64,000 nucleotides of DNA, from assembly GCF_008107725.1 (NCBI RefSeq), contig NZ_VIRN01000061.1:124001-188000 (forward strand), in the 5' to 3' direction. A program made the position numbers and the translations under genes. Below the pieces are notes generated by a model. It was not told where the DNA came from and did no database searches. It saw only the letters and a program-made list of their open reading frames with translations. Origin of the DNA: Marinobacter sp. BW6 (GTDB lineage Bacteria; Pseudomonadota; Gammaproteobacteria; Pseudomonadales; Oleiphilaceae). This document shows positions 39,333-47,943 of this stretch, piece by piece. Position 1 is the first letter of the stretch. The number at the start of each line of letters is the position of its first letter.

Positions 39333-40961
39333 TCAGTCCAGTTCTTTGGCCTGGTCCCTCAGCACGAACTTCTGGATCTTGCCCGTGGAAGTCTTGGGCA
39401 GCTCCGAGAAGACGATGGTCTTGGGCACCTTGAACCGGGCCAGGTGCTCGCGGCAGAAGTTGATGATCTCTTCCTCGCTGACCTGTCCCGCTTCCGGCTT
39501 GAGAGTCACGAAGGCACAGGGGGTTTCGCCCCACTTCTCGTCCGGCCGGGCAACAACAGCCGCCTCGAGCACAGCCGGATGGCGGTACAGGGTATCCTCG
39601 ACCTCAATGGTGGAGATGTTTTCACCACCCGAAATGATGATGTCCTTCAGGCGATCCTTGATCTCCATGTAACCGTCTTCGTGCCATACTGCCAGGTCAC
39701 CGGTATGGAACCATCCGCCCCGGAAAGCCTCTTCGGTAGCCTTGGGGTTTTTCAGGTAACCCTTCATCACGGTATTACCGCGCAGGAAGATTTCACCAAT
39801 GGTTTTGCCGTCTTTCGGCACCGCTTCCATGGTGTTCGGATCGCCGACCATGGTGCCTGCCAGGGTGTGATAGCGAACGCCCTGGCGAGCCTTCTTGCGG
39901 GCGCGATCGTGCAACGGAAGCGCATCCCATTCGGTCTTCCAGGCGCAGACCGTTACCGGACCATAGACTTCGGTCAGGCCGTATACGTGGGTCACCTGGA
40001 TTCCCATCTCTTCGATGGCACCGATAACCTGTGCGGGGGGCGCCGCGCCGGCTGTCATGGATTTCACTTCGTGATCGATACCCGCCTTGGCGGATTCCGG
40101 CACGTTCAGCAGCGCGTTGAGAACAATCGGAGCGCCGCACATATGGGTAACCTGATGGTCGCGGATCAACTGCAGGATCTTCTCCGGGTCAACCCGGCGC
40201 AGGCAGACGTGGGTTCCTGCCATGGCGGTGATGGTCCAGGGAAAGCACCAGCCGTTGCAGTGGAACATCGGTAAGGTCCACAGGTACACGGGGTGCATGT
40301 CCATGGACCAGACTGCCTGGTTGCCGATGGCATTGATGTAGGCGCCACGATGGTGGTAAACGACGCCCTTCGGGTTCCCGGTCGTGCCGGATGTGTAGTT
40401 CAGGGAGATGGCATCCCACTCGTTGTCGGGGAAGCTCCACTGGAACTCCGGATCCCCCTCCTGCAGGAAGGCCTCGTAATCCAGATCGCTGACCTGAACG
40501 CCCTCGCCGTACTCGGGATCGTCCACATCAATCACCAGTGGTTTGGTGTCCAGCCGGCTTACGGCGTCTTTGATCACCTCTCCGAATTCCCGGTCGGCAA
40601 TTACAACCTTGGCCTCACCGTGTTCCAGCATGAAGGCAATGGCCTCGGCATCGAGGCGAACATTCAGGGTGTTTAGCACAGCGCCGATCATCGGAATCCC
40701 GAAGTGGGATTCCACCATGGCGGGGATATTCGGCAGCATAACGGCGACGGTATCACCGCTTCCGATGCCGCGCCCTTTCAGAGCCGACGCCAGGCGGCGG
40801 CAGCGTTCGTAGGTCTGCGCCCAGTTGTAACGAATCGCCCCGTGAATCACCGCTGGGTACTCCGGGTAAACCGTAGCGGTACGTTCGATAAAATCGACGG
40901 GGGATTGAACGGCATAGTTGGCGTCAACGGGCGCCAGGCCCTGATCAAATATCGAGGTCAT
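39333..40961 (-). CDS. Acyl-CoA synthetase (AMP-forming)
   Basis: Adenylate-forming enzyme of 542 aa that activates a carboxylic acid with ATP and CoA. The phosphate loop YTSGTTGNPKG (about 189-199), TAGAAPPAQVIGA, VYGLTEVYGPVTVC (A5), HTGDLAVWHEDGYMEIKDRL-KD (A7-A8) and KTSTGKIQKF (catalytic lysine, A10) are all intact. The protein lacks a long insertion or membrane segment. Short- to medium- or long-chain substrate cannot be decided. AGAGGA lies about 8 nt upstream. It is divergent from the second FixL/FixJ-like pair across 152 bp containing two palindromes, so that pair may control it. Confidence 0.95.
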   Translation of the reverse strand: MTSIFDQGLAPVDANYAVQSPVDFIERTATVYPEYPAVIHGAIRYNWAQTYERCRRLASALKGRGIGSGDTVAVMLPNIPAMVESHFGIPMIGAVLNTLNVRLDAEAIAFMLEHGEAKVVIADREFGEVIKDAVSRLDTKPLVIDVDDPEYGEGVQVSDLDYEAFLQEGDPEFQWSFPDNEWDAISLNYTSGTTGNPKGVVYHHRGAYINAIGNQAVWSMDMHPVYLWTLPMFHCNGWCFPWTITAMAGTHVCLRRVDPEKILQLIRDHQVTHMCGAPIVLNALLNVPESAKAGIDHEVKSMTAGAAPPAQVIGAIEEMGIQVTHVYGLTEVYGPVTVCAWKTEWDALPLHDRARKKARQGVRYHTLAGTMVGDPNTMEAVPKDGKTIGEIFLRGNTVMKGYLKNPKATEEAFRGGWFHTGDLAVWHEDGYMEIKDRLKDIIISGGENISTIEVEDTLYRHPAVLEAAVVARPDEKWGETPCAFVTLKPEAGQVSEEEIINFCREHLARFKVPKTIVFSELPKTSTGKIQKFVLRDQAKELD

Positions 40962-41043
40962 TGCGTGGTCCTCTTCAGTGCTGTTGTTCTTATGGTGTAT
41001 TCAGGAATATCGCTAAACTGGCTATACTTCGGGCTGGCCAAAA

Positions 41044-41067
41044 TAGTATTTGATAGAATAAATACTA
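41044..41067. promoter_or_regulatory. Inverted repeat TAGTATTT-N8-AAATACTA
   Basis: Perfect 8-bp arms in an A/T-rich divergent promoter region between the acyl-CoA synthetase and the sensor kinase genes. A likely operator of the adjacent LuxR/FixJ-type regulator. Confidence 0.45.
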
Positions 41068-41085
41068 GAAATTACACCAACGTAT

Positions 41086-41103
41086 TATAGTTAATATACT
41101 ATA
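41086..41103. promoter_or_regulatory. Inverted repeat TATAGT-N6-ACTATA
   Basis: Perfect 6-bp arms, 11-28 bp before the kinase start codon. It overlaps the region where the kinase promoter -10 would sit and shares TAGT/ACTA halves with the repeat at 41044. Confidence 0.4.
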
Positions 41104-41113
41104 CCTATAAGCC

Positions 41114-42628
41114 ATGAACGATTTTCCCCCTTCAAGTGTATTTAGTTTGCACGACGCCGACCCGCAACCCGGATTGATTCTGGATGAGGCGGGCACCGTC
41201 CTGGAGGGGAACCCTGCCGCCAGGGATCTGTGCCAGGTTGCCGGCCTGACGTCGTCCGAAAAGCTCCTGCCAGTCAACGCCCAGGCACTGGTGAGCTCTT
41301 CCCTGGAGCAGAGCCGGGCTATTGAAAACGTAGAATCCCGGATCCCCTCGGATCTTGCCAAGACCATCTTGATGTGGACTTTCATCCCGGATGTTGGAAC
41401 CTCAAGGGTTCTGGCTCGCGCACGAGACGCCACGCAAGATGTTCTGACCCAGGAAGAGGCCACCCGCTCCAACCGTCTTTACCGGCTGATCACTGAAAAC
41501 ACCACCGACCTCATTTCCCGCCACGCTCCGGACGGACGCTTTATCGATGCCACACCCGCGTCATGGCGGTTGCTGGGCTACTGGCCGGAAGAATTGCGGG
41601 GCAAGCCGCTTGAAGAGGTCTTTCGCGGCAATCATGTCACCCAGAAACTCGCAGAAACCCGCAATCTGCTCCGGGACGACGGCTACGCCACCATGACCCT
41701 CGAAATCATCCACCGGGATGGATCCCGCCGCTGGTTCGAGATTGCCAGCCGGGCCATCCGGGAAACCTACACCGGCGCCGTGATTGAGGTCATCAGTGTA
41801 TCTCGGGATATCACCGCCCGCGTGGAATCCGAGGAGAACAACCGCAGGCTGGCCGACGAACTTGCCCATACCGCCAGGCTCGCCACTCTCGGGGAGCTTG
41901 CCTCCAGCATCGCACATGAAATGAACCAGCCACTGGCCACCATTGTGAACTTCGCCAGTGCCAGCCAGCGCTACCTGAAAGGCGCGCGAACCAACCCTGA
42001 ATGCCTGGATCGCGTGGATGATGGCCTGCAGAAAATTGTTCATCATGCCAACCGCGCATCGGAAGTGATCAAGCGCCTGCGGGCATTTTTGCGTAAAGGC
42101 CAGAAACGCACCGCACCGCTTGCACTGAACGACGTCGTAGGCAACGTCGCCCGGCTTTGTCAGTGGGAGGCCGAGAAGAACAACGTGCAGATCCGCGAGA
42201 GACTGGCCTGCTGCGCGCCGGTTATCACCGCCGATCCGGTGCTGCTGGAACAGGTGTTGATCAATCTGATCCGCAACGGCATTGAAGCCACTATCGAGGC
42301 CCGTGGCAAAGAAACTCAGGACGCACCTTCGCAGATCGTGATAGCCACCTGCATCAACGATCAGAACGAAACCCTGATTGAAGTGACCGATGAAGGCCCG
42401 GGCCTGGACGACCAGGGCATTCGCCAGATGTTCCAGCCGTTTTATACCAGCAAGCCCCAGGGGCTGGGCCTTGGCCTGTCCATGAGTCGTTCAATCATTG
42501 AAGGCTTTGGTGGCTTCCTGGATGCCCGTCCGGCCGCAACCGGTGGCCTGTCCCTGATCTGCCGGTTCCCGGCAAGCCAGAGCCAAAAGCACAGAACCGC
42601 AAATACGGAGAAGCAGCCCGATGAGTGA
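41114..42628 (+). CDS. FixL-like PAS sensor histidine kinase
   Basis: Soluble histidine kinase of 504 aa. A weak N-terminal PAS-like segment (LILDEAGTVLEGNPAARDLC) comes first, then a clear PAS (about 120-235, LITENTTDLISRHAPDGRFI, WFEIASRAIRE), then HisKA (ASSIAHEMNQPLATIVNFAS, H268) and HATPase (EQVLINLIRNGIEATI, VTDEGPGLDDQGI, GLGLGLSMSRSI). No membrane segment. It overlaps the FixJ-like gene by 8 bp, so the two are translationally coupled. The signal is unknown; the first PAS has no obvious haem histidine that I can confirm. Confidence 0.94.
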   Translation: MNDFPPSSVFSLHDADPQPGLILDEAGTVLEGNPAARDLCQVAGLTSSEKLLPVNAQALVSSSLEQSRAIENVESRIPSDLAKTILMWTFIPDVGTSRVLARARDATQDVLTQEEATRSNRLYRLITENTTDLISRHAPDGRFIDATPASWRLLGYWPEELRGKPLEEVFRGNHVTQKLAETRNLLRDDGYATMTLEIIHRDGSRRWFEIASRAIRETYTGAVIEVISVSRDITARVESEENNRRLADELAHTARLATLGELASSIAHEMNQPLATIVNFASASQRYLKGARTNPECLDRVDDGLQKIVHHANRASEVIKRLRAFLRKGQKRTAPLALNDVVGNVARLCQWEAEKNNVQIRERLACCAPVITADPVLLEQVLINLIRNGIEATIEARGKETQDAPSQIVIATCINDQNETLIEVTDEGPGLDDQGIRQMFQPFYTSKPQGLGLGLSMSRSIIEGFGGFLDARPAATGGLSLICRFPASQSQKHRTANTEKQPDE

Positions 42629-43277
42629 CCACTCTGCCCCGGAAGCCACCACCGTCTATGTTGTTGACGACGACGCCGGAATGCTGGAATCCACCCAATG
42701 GTTGCTGGAATCGGTCGGCCTGAACGTGGAAGCCTACAGCGACGGCCGGAAATTTTTAGACGCCGTCGGCAACAAGCAGGCGGGCTGCGTGGTTCTGGAT
42801 GTGAGGATGCCTGGGCTCGGCGGCCTGAACGTCCAGGAGGAGCTTCAGAAACGAGGCCTGGACCTGCCCATCATATTTGTCTCTGGCCATGCCGATGTGC
42901 CCATCGTGGTCAGGGCGTTCAAATCCGGCGCTTTCGATTTTATCGAAAAGCCTTTCAACGAACAGCTGCTACTGGACAGCGTTCAACAGGCCCTTCAGGA
43001 ACACCAACAGTCCGACACACAGCTATACGGGGATGAGGTAACCGAAGCCCTGCTGGCAACCCTCACCCGGCGCGAGCGGGACGTTTTTCTGCCATTGGCC
43101 AAAGGCTACACCAGCCGGGAAATCGCCGACCAGTTGAATGTCAGTGTAAAGACGATTGATCTGTACAGGGCGCGGGTGATGAAACGCCTGGGTGCGAATC
43201 GGCTGCCGGATGTCACCGGCACAGCCATTGCCGCCGGGCTGCTCAACCCGCTGGATCTGCGTGGCGAAAAGAGCTGA
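42621..43277 (+). CDS. FixJ-like LuxR-type response regulator
   Basis: Regulator of 218 aa. Receiver domain with D60 (CVVLDVRMPGLGG), VSGHADVPIVVRAFKSGAFDF and KPFNEQ; HTH LTRRERDVFLPLAKGYTSRE then IADQLNVSVKTIDLYRARVM. The partner of the preceding kinase, with an 8-bp overlap. It probably controls the divergent acyl-CoA synthetase and permease. Converges with the MocR gene; their stops are 6 bp apart. Confidence 0.95.
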   Translation: MSDHSAPEATTVYVVDDDAGMLESTQWLLESVGLNVEAYSDGRKFLDAVGNKQAGCVVLDVRMPGLGGLNVQEELQKRGLDLPIIFVSGHADVPIVVRAFKSGAFDFIEKPFNEQLLLDSVQQALQEHQQSDTQLYGDEVTEALLATLTRRERDVFLPLAKGYTSREIADQLNVSVKTIDLYRARVMKRLGANRLPDVTGTAIAAGLLNPLDLRGEKS

Positions 43278-43283
43278 ACGTCC

Positions 43284-44699
43284 CTAGCCTGCCTCGGCCT
43301 GGACATCATGCGCCAGGACCCCAAGCCTTTGCACGGCTTGCTCGATACGCTGACTCCAGGGATTGGCGCTGTTCAGTCTCAGGCAATTCTCGTATTTATC
43401 GGCGGTTGAAAACATCAGCCCCGGAGCCACGTTGATGTCCTCCGCCCTGGCCCTCTGGTAAACCTCTGTGCCGGAGACACCGTCCGGCAGCTGCACCCAG
43501 AGTACGAACCCGCCCTGGGGTCGACTCACAGCCGTACCTTCAGGAAATGCCCGGGCCACGGCTGTGCGCATTCGTTCGGTGGACTCACGATAGTGCTGAC
43601 GAGCTGACCTGAGATAGCGATCGTAACCGCCCTGCTCCAGAAAATGCGCCACCGCCATCTGGGGAATCGAAGACGTGGCCAGGTTGACGAAATACTTGTG
43701 TTGCCGGGCACTGGCCATGTAACGACCGGGCACCATCCAGCCAAGCCTCAGGCCCGGGGAAATGGTTTTCGAAAAGGAGCTGCAGTAAATCACGTTATCG
43801 GCCCGGTCAAAGGCCTTGGCCGGGCGCGGCCGATCTCCGGCGTGGTGCAGATCCCCGTAGATATCGTCCTCGATCAGCGGAACAGCGGCTGCCGCCAGCA
43901 TGGAGACCAGCTGCTTCTTGCGCTCGTCGGACATTCGCGCACCCATGGGATTGCTGTGATTGGTCACCACCACACAGGCTTTCAGGGGCCACTGTTCCAG
44001 TGCAAGCTGCAAGCCCTCGAGGCTCAAGCCCTCGGAGGGATGCGTCGGGATTTCAATGACCTTCAACCCGACCACTTCCAGAGCCTGAAGAATGCCGGGA
44101 AAAGACGGCGATTCCACCGCCACAATGTCACCGGGCTGGGTCACCGCCCGCAGCGCCAGAATGATCGCCTCCTGGGCACCGTTGGTGGCGAGCACGTCAT
44201 CCGGCGTTACCGGCACCCCCAGGGTCGCCATCCGCTGGGCGATCTGCCGCCGGAACGATTCCTTGCCCGGAAAGGCATAGTCCAGCGTCTCCAGGCCCCG
44301 TCGTGCAGCCCACAGCGTGCTGTGCTGGATCTGCCGGAGCGGCAGGTAATCCGGGTGGGGAATCGCCGTGGCCAGCGGCACCATGCGCTTCTGCTCGTCA
44401 GCACAAAGATCCAGGGTCATTTCCCGGGCACTCACCGGTACCGGGCGGCTGCGGTGCCGGCGCATGACCGGCTCGGGGGCATCCACGGTCGGCAGCCTTA
44501 CGAAGTGGCCACTGCGCTCCCGGGCCTGCAGAAAGCCCCGGGCTTCCAGTGTCTGGTGCGCTTGCAGGATCGTCGAAATGCTCACGCCGAACTGCCGGCT
44601 CAGCATTCGTACGCCCGGTAATCGATCACCGTCGCGGTAGACACCGTCTCGAATCAACTCCTGAAGCTGATCCGCCACCTGATTGTAAAGAATGCCCAT
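43284..44699 (-). CDS. MocR-type GntR/aminotransferase regulator
   Basis: Regulator of 471 aa with an N-terminal GntR winged helix (GVYRDGDRLPGVRMLSRQFG, VSISTILQAHQTLEARGF) joined to a class-I aminotransferase domain. The PLP-lysine is K311 in SSFSKTISPGLRLGW, and the TNHSNPMGARMSDE and IPLIEDDIYGDL blocks are also present. The ATG at 44699 is chosen because the winged helix begins directly after; GAGGGA lies 8-12 nt upstream. MocR proteins sense an amine or amino acid through PLP. It is divergent from the PhzF-like gene and probably controls it through the repeat at 44793-44829. Confidence 0.93.
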   Translation of the reverse strand: MGILYNQVADQLQELIRDGVYRDGDRLPGVRMLSRQFGVSISTILQAHQTLEARGFLQARERSGHFVRLPTVDAPEPVMRRHRSRPVPVSAREMTLDLCADEQKRMVPLATAIPHPDYLPLRQIQHSTLWAARRGLETLDYAFPGKESFRRQIAQRMATLGVPVTPDDVLATNGAQEAIILALRAVTQPGDIVAVESPSFPGILQALEVVGLKVIEIPTHPSEGLSLEGLQLALEQWPLKACVVVTNHSNPMGARMSDERKKQLVSMLAAAAVPLIEDDIYGDLHHAGDRPRPAKAFDRADNVIYCSSFSKTISPGLRLGWMVPGRYMASARQHKYFVNLATSSIPQMAVAHFLEQGGYDRYLRSARQHYRESTERMRTAVARAFPEGTAVSRPQGGFVLWVQLPDGVSGTEVYQRARAEDINVAPGLMFSTADKYENCLRLNSANPWSQRIEQAVQRLGVLAHDVQAEAG

Positions 44700-44773
44700 T
44701 CCACGTCCCTCGTCTGCCTGCCCTTCGGGAGATACCACTCTATTGCACCAGATGCTGCGACTCTCCATGCAGT

Positions 44774-44829
44774 ACAGATACTGTCGAATATGACCGGCAC
44801 AGATCCCCAAAACTACACTCTGTACCGGT
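44774..44829. promoter_or_regulatory. Inverted repeats in the MocR/PhzF promoter region
   Basis: ACAG-ATA-CTGT (44774-44784) and the longer ACCGGCACAGA-N15-TCTGTACCGGT (44793-44803 and 44819-44829, 10 of 11 paired). Both carry ACAG/CTGT halves. Candidate MocR operators, between divergent genes. Confidence 0.5.
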
Positions 44830-44940
44830 TCAAAATGAGGTTATCTGAATCTGTTATGGCAGTCAGTTCATTTCCTACAATAAGTTCAACACTGGAAGGT
44901 GCTTTCAGATCAGGCGATATAACCCAAAGGAGAAAAGACC

Positions 44941-45747
44941 ATGACACAGCCCCTCTACCAGGTTGACGCATTTACCAGCATGATTTTCGGTGGCAACCCG
45001 GCGGCGGTCATGCCCCTGGAGCAATGGCTACCAGACAATGTGATGCTCTCGCTTGCCATGGAGAACAACCTCTCCGAAACGGCCTTTTTCGTGCGTCTTT
45101 CGGACGACGAGGACGCCGATTTTCATATCCGCTGGTTTACTCCGGGCACAGAGGTGCCGCTGTGCGGTCATGCCACCCTGGCCAGCGCCTGGGTTATCTT
45201 CAACAAGCTTGGCTGGAAGCAGGAGCAAATCCGCTTTCACTCCAAAAGCGGCCCACTCTCCGTCCGGCAAACCGATGATGGCTGGCTGGTCCTGGATTTC
45301 CCGAATCTCGCCTTCGAGGAGCAGCCCACGCCGGCACTCATTCGGGAAGCCCTGGAAGGTGCACCTGATTCAGCATTCTTCGTTCCAAACGACACCAATT
45401 ACATGGTGGTTCTGGAAAATGAAACCGCTGTTCGGTCTGCTCAACCGGATCTGCGCAAACTCAAACTGCTGGGCAACCAGGGGCTGATCATCACCGCACC
45501 CGGAACAGACTGCGATTTCGTCAGCCGATATTTCGCCCCCGGTGCGGGCATTGATGAAGACCCGGTTACCGGCTCCATTCACAGCGTTCTGGTGCCCTAC
45601 TGGTCGGAAAAGCTGGGCAAGACGCGGCTCGACGCCCGGCAAGTTTCAGCCCGGGGCGGTGTGTTGCGCTGCGAACTGAAAGGCGACCGGGTCGACATCG
45701 CCGGCCAGGCTGCATTCTACATGGAAGGCTCCGTCTACCTGTCCTGA
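44941..45747 (+). CDS. PhzF-family isomerase/epimerase-like protein
   Basis: Protein of 268 aa of the PhzF family (diaminopimelate epimerase fold). Family pattern QVDAFTSMIFGGNPAAVMPL at the N-terminus with E46 of NLSETAFFV as the catalytic-acid position, RWFTPGTEVPLCGHATLASA and GAGIDEDPVTGSIHSVLVPY. Small-molecule substrate unknown; no phenazine genes are present, so phenazine synthesis is not implied. AAAGGAG lies upstream of the ATG. Divergent from the MocR gene. Confidence 0.92.
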   Translation: MTQPLYQVDAFTSMIFGGNPAAVMPLEQWLPDNVMLSLAMENNLSETAFFVRLSDDEDADFHIRWFTPGTEVPLCGHATLASAWVIFNKLGWKQEQIRFHSKSGPLSVRQTDDGWLVLDFPNLAFEEQPTPALIREALEGAPDSAFFVPNDTNYMVVLENETAVRSAQPDLRKLKLLGNQGLIITAPGTDCDFVSRYFAPGAGIDEDPVTGSIHSVLVPYWSEKLGKTRLDARQVSARGGVLRCELKGDRVDIAGQAAFYMEGSVYLS

Positions 45748-45790
45748 GACTGGTATACTGCCCGCCGTTTTCTTTCCAACGGCGGGTAGC

Positions 45791-46984
45791 ATGGCGACAG
45801 CTTCAGCATCAGAGTACGACGTAATCATCCTCGGCGCCGGCGCGGCGGGCCTGATGTGTGCGGCAACCGCAGGCTATCGCGGCCGCAGGGTGCTGGTACT
45901 GGATCACGCCAACAAGCCGGGTAAAAAAATCCTGATGTCCGGCGGCGGGCGCTGCAACTTCACCAACCTGAACAGCACACCCGCCAACTTCCTGTCGGAC
46001 AACCCGCACTACTGCATTTCCGCACTCAAGCGCTATACGCCCCAGGATTTTCTGGAACTGGTCGACCGCCATGGCATTGAGCATGAGGAGAAAGCCCCTG
46101 GCCAGTTGTTCTGCAAGGACAGCGCCAAGGACATCCTCAACATGCTGCTGACCGAATGTGAGTGGGCCGGTGCGGAAGTGAGAATGAAGACAGCGGTCGA
46201 TCGCATTTCCGAGACCGACACCGGCTACTGCCTGCGCGTCGGATCCGGCGATCTCACCTGCGAATCTCTGGTGATCGCAACCGGGGGCCTGTCGATTCCC
46301 ACTATGGGCGCCACCGCATTTGGCTACAGGGTAGCCGAGCAGTTCGGCCTGGAAATACTTCCTACCCGCGCGGGCCTGGTGCCCTTTACCCTGCAGCCGG
46401 AGTTGAAAGAGCAGCTCGCGCCTTTGTCCGGCGTCAGTTGCCCTGTCGATGTGCAATGCCATGACCAACACTTCCGGGAGCCCATGCTGGTCACCCATCG
46501 CGGGCTCAGTGGCCCGGCCATGCTCCAGATCTCCAGCTTCTGGGAGCCAGGTGACAGCCTGGCCATCAATCTGCTGCCAGCCTGCAAGATCAAGGACGAC
46601 CTTTTGAACCTGCGGAAAGCCCGGCCACAATCCACCGTTGGGCACTACCTGGCCCAGCACCTGCCAAAACGGTTTGCCCAGGCCTTTAACGAACTCAACG
46701 GCTGGACCGGCCCGTTGCAAGGCTACAAGAACAGCGATATTGAACAGGTTGCCGACGTTCTGGGCCAATGGTCGATCAAGCCAGCTGGAACCGAAGGCTA
46801 CCGAACGGCAGAGGTCACCCTTGGTGGCGTCGATACGCGCCAGCTCTCATCCAAGACCATGGCGGTGCTGGAACGTCCAAACCTGTATTTTATAGGTGAG
46901 GTGGTGGACGTAACCGGCCACCTTGGCGGCCATAACTTCCAGTGGGCATGGGCATCGGGTGTGGCCGCCGGCAACAGCGCCTGA
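45791..46984 (+). CDS. HI0933-family FAD flavoprotein (YhiN-type)
   Basis: FAD/NAD(P)-binding protein of 397 aa of the HI0933/BaiN-like group. DVIILGAGAAGLMCAATAGY (residues 9-28) binds FAD, KKILMSGGGRCNFTN and ATGGLSIPTMGATAFGY follow, and the C-terminal EVVDVTGHLGGHNFQWAWAS is diagnostic. Length and motifs are complete. Reaction unknown in most members. It lies 43 bp after the PhzF-like gene and may be in the same transcript. Confidence 0.93.
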   Translation: MATASASEYDVIILGAGAAGLMCAATAGYRGRRVLVLDHANKPGKKILMSGGGRCNFTNLNSTPANFLSDNPHYCISALKRYTPQDFLELVDRHGIEHEEKAPGQLFCKDSAKDILNMLLTECEWAGAEVRMKTAVDRISETDTGYCLRVGSGDLTCESLVIATGGLSIPTMGATAFGYRVAEQFGLEILPTRAGLVPFTLQPELKEQLAPLSGVSCPVDVQCHDQHFREPMLVTHRGLSGPAMLQISSFWEPGDSLAINLLPACKIKDDLLNLRKARPQSTVGHYLAQHLPKRFAQAFNELNGWTGPLQGYKNSDIEQVADVLGQWSIKPAGTEGYRTAEVTLGGVDTRQLSSKTMAVLERPNLYFIGEVVDVTGHLGGHNFQWAWASGVAAGNSA

Positions 46985-47076
46985 CAGTTCATCCGACTCC
47001 ACAATCCTGCCTTAGAACTGGTAACCTGTGTCTATATATTGGCCTTGCCGGAGAACACGACAGACAGGGGGAACGG

Positions 47077-47943
47077 ATGCTCCAGAATATCAATGGCACC
47101 GCTAGTAACGCCCTTGTCGTCGAGGGCGGCGCCATGCGCGGCATCTTCGCCGCGGGTGTACTTGATGCCTTTCTCGAGAAGCGGTACCAGCCTTTCACGG
47201 AAGCCTGGGGCGTCTCCGCCGGCTCAACCAACCTGATTGGTTACCTCTGCGGCCATCACGGCCGGAATCATAGAGTGATTACCGACCATGCCTGTCGGCC
47301 GGAGTTTATTAACTGGGGCCGTTTCTTCCAGGGCGGGCATTTGTGCGATGTTCACTGGCTCTGGCATCAGTCCTACCAGGAAGTGCCACTTGATCTGGAC
47401 CACTACTTGTCTGGCACCACCAAACTCTGGGTGGCAACCACTTCGGTGATGACCGGTGAGGCCCGGTATTTTCCCGTCGACGACCAGAACATCCACGACG
47501 TGCTCACCGCCTCCTGCTCCATTCCCCTGGCCTACCGTGACTACCCGAGAGTCGACAACGAGCCCATGAGTGATGGTGGAATTGCCGATTCCATTCCGGT
47601 TGCGGAGGCCTATCGCCGAGGTGCACGGGATATCACCGTCGTGCTTTCACGGCCGCTGGGCTACGAGAAAAAGCCGTTGGCGTTTCCGGCGCTCACCAAG
47701 CGTATGTTTCGGGAGCAACCGGGACTTGCCAAGGCGCTAATCCATCGAGGCGAAAGATACAACGAGACGTTGGAATTCATTCGAAATCCGCCGGACGACT
47801 GCCGGCTTCGGATTATCGCGCCACCGGAGGATTTTCCTGTGAGCCGGTTGACGACAGATCTGAACAAGCTTGACCTGGGGTATCAGCAAGGCCACCGCGC
47901 AGCGATGGCCTATCTGGCTGAAGTGTCCAAAGAAGTAGCCTAG
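47077..47943 (+). CDS. Patatin-like phospholipase family protein
   Basis: Probable lipid hydrolase of 288 aa. Oxyanion glycine loop VEGGAMRGIF (GGAMRG at 17-22), nucleophile elbow GVSAGS (S47) and the catalytic aspartate in SDGGIADS (D166 region) are present. The ATG at 47077 has AGGGGG 5 nt upstream; earlier starts run into the previous gene. Its stop CTAG overlaps the stop of the stress protein gene on the other strand by 4 bp. Similar to E. coli YjjU-type proteins. Confidence 0.92.
   Translation: MLQNINGTASNALVVEGGAMRGIFAAGVLDAFLEKRYQPFTEAWGVSAGSTNLIGYLCGHHGRNHRVITDHACRPEFINWGRFFQGGHLCDVHWLWHQSYQEVPLDLDHYLSGTTKLWVATTSVMTGEARYFPVDDQNIHDVLTASCSIPLAYRDYPRVDNEPMSDGGIADSIPVAEAYRRGARDITVVLSRPLGYEKKPLAFPALTKRMFREQPGLAKALIHRGERYNETLEFIRNPPDDCRLRIIAPPEDFPVSRLTTDLNKLDLGYQQGHRAAMAYLAEVSKEVA

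Noticed and set aside
38296..39672. A 458-codon open frame on the plus strand opposite the permease and acyl-CoA synthetase.
   Set aside because: Its translation is rich in His/Gln/Asp with no family motif, as expected for the antisense shadow of a real gene.
44941..45747. PhzF-like gene as evidence for phenazine synthesis.
   Set aside because: No other phenazine genes are in the window, and PhzF relatives are widespread with other roles.
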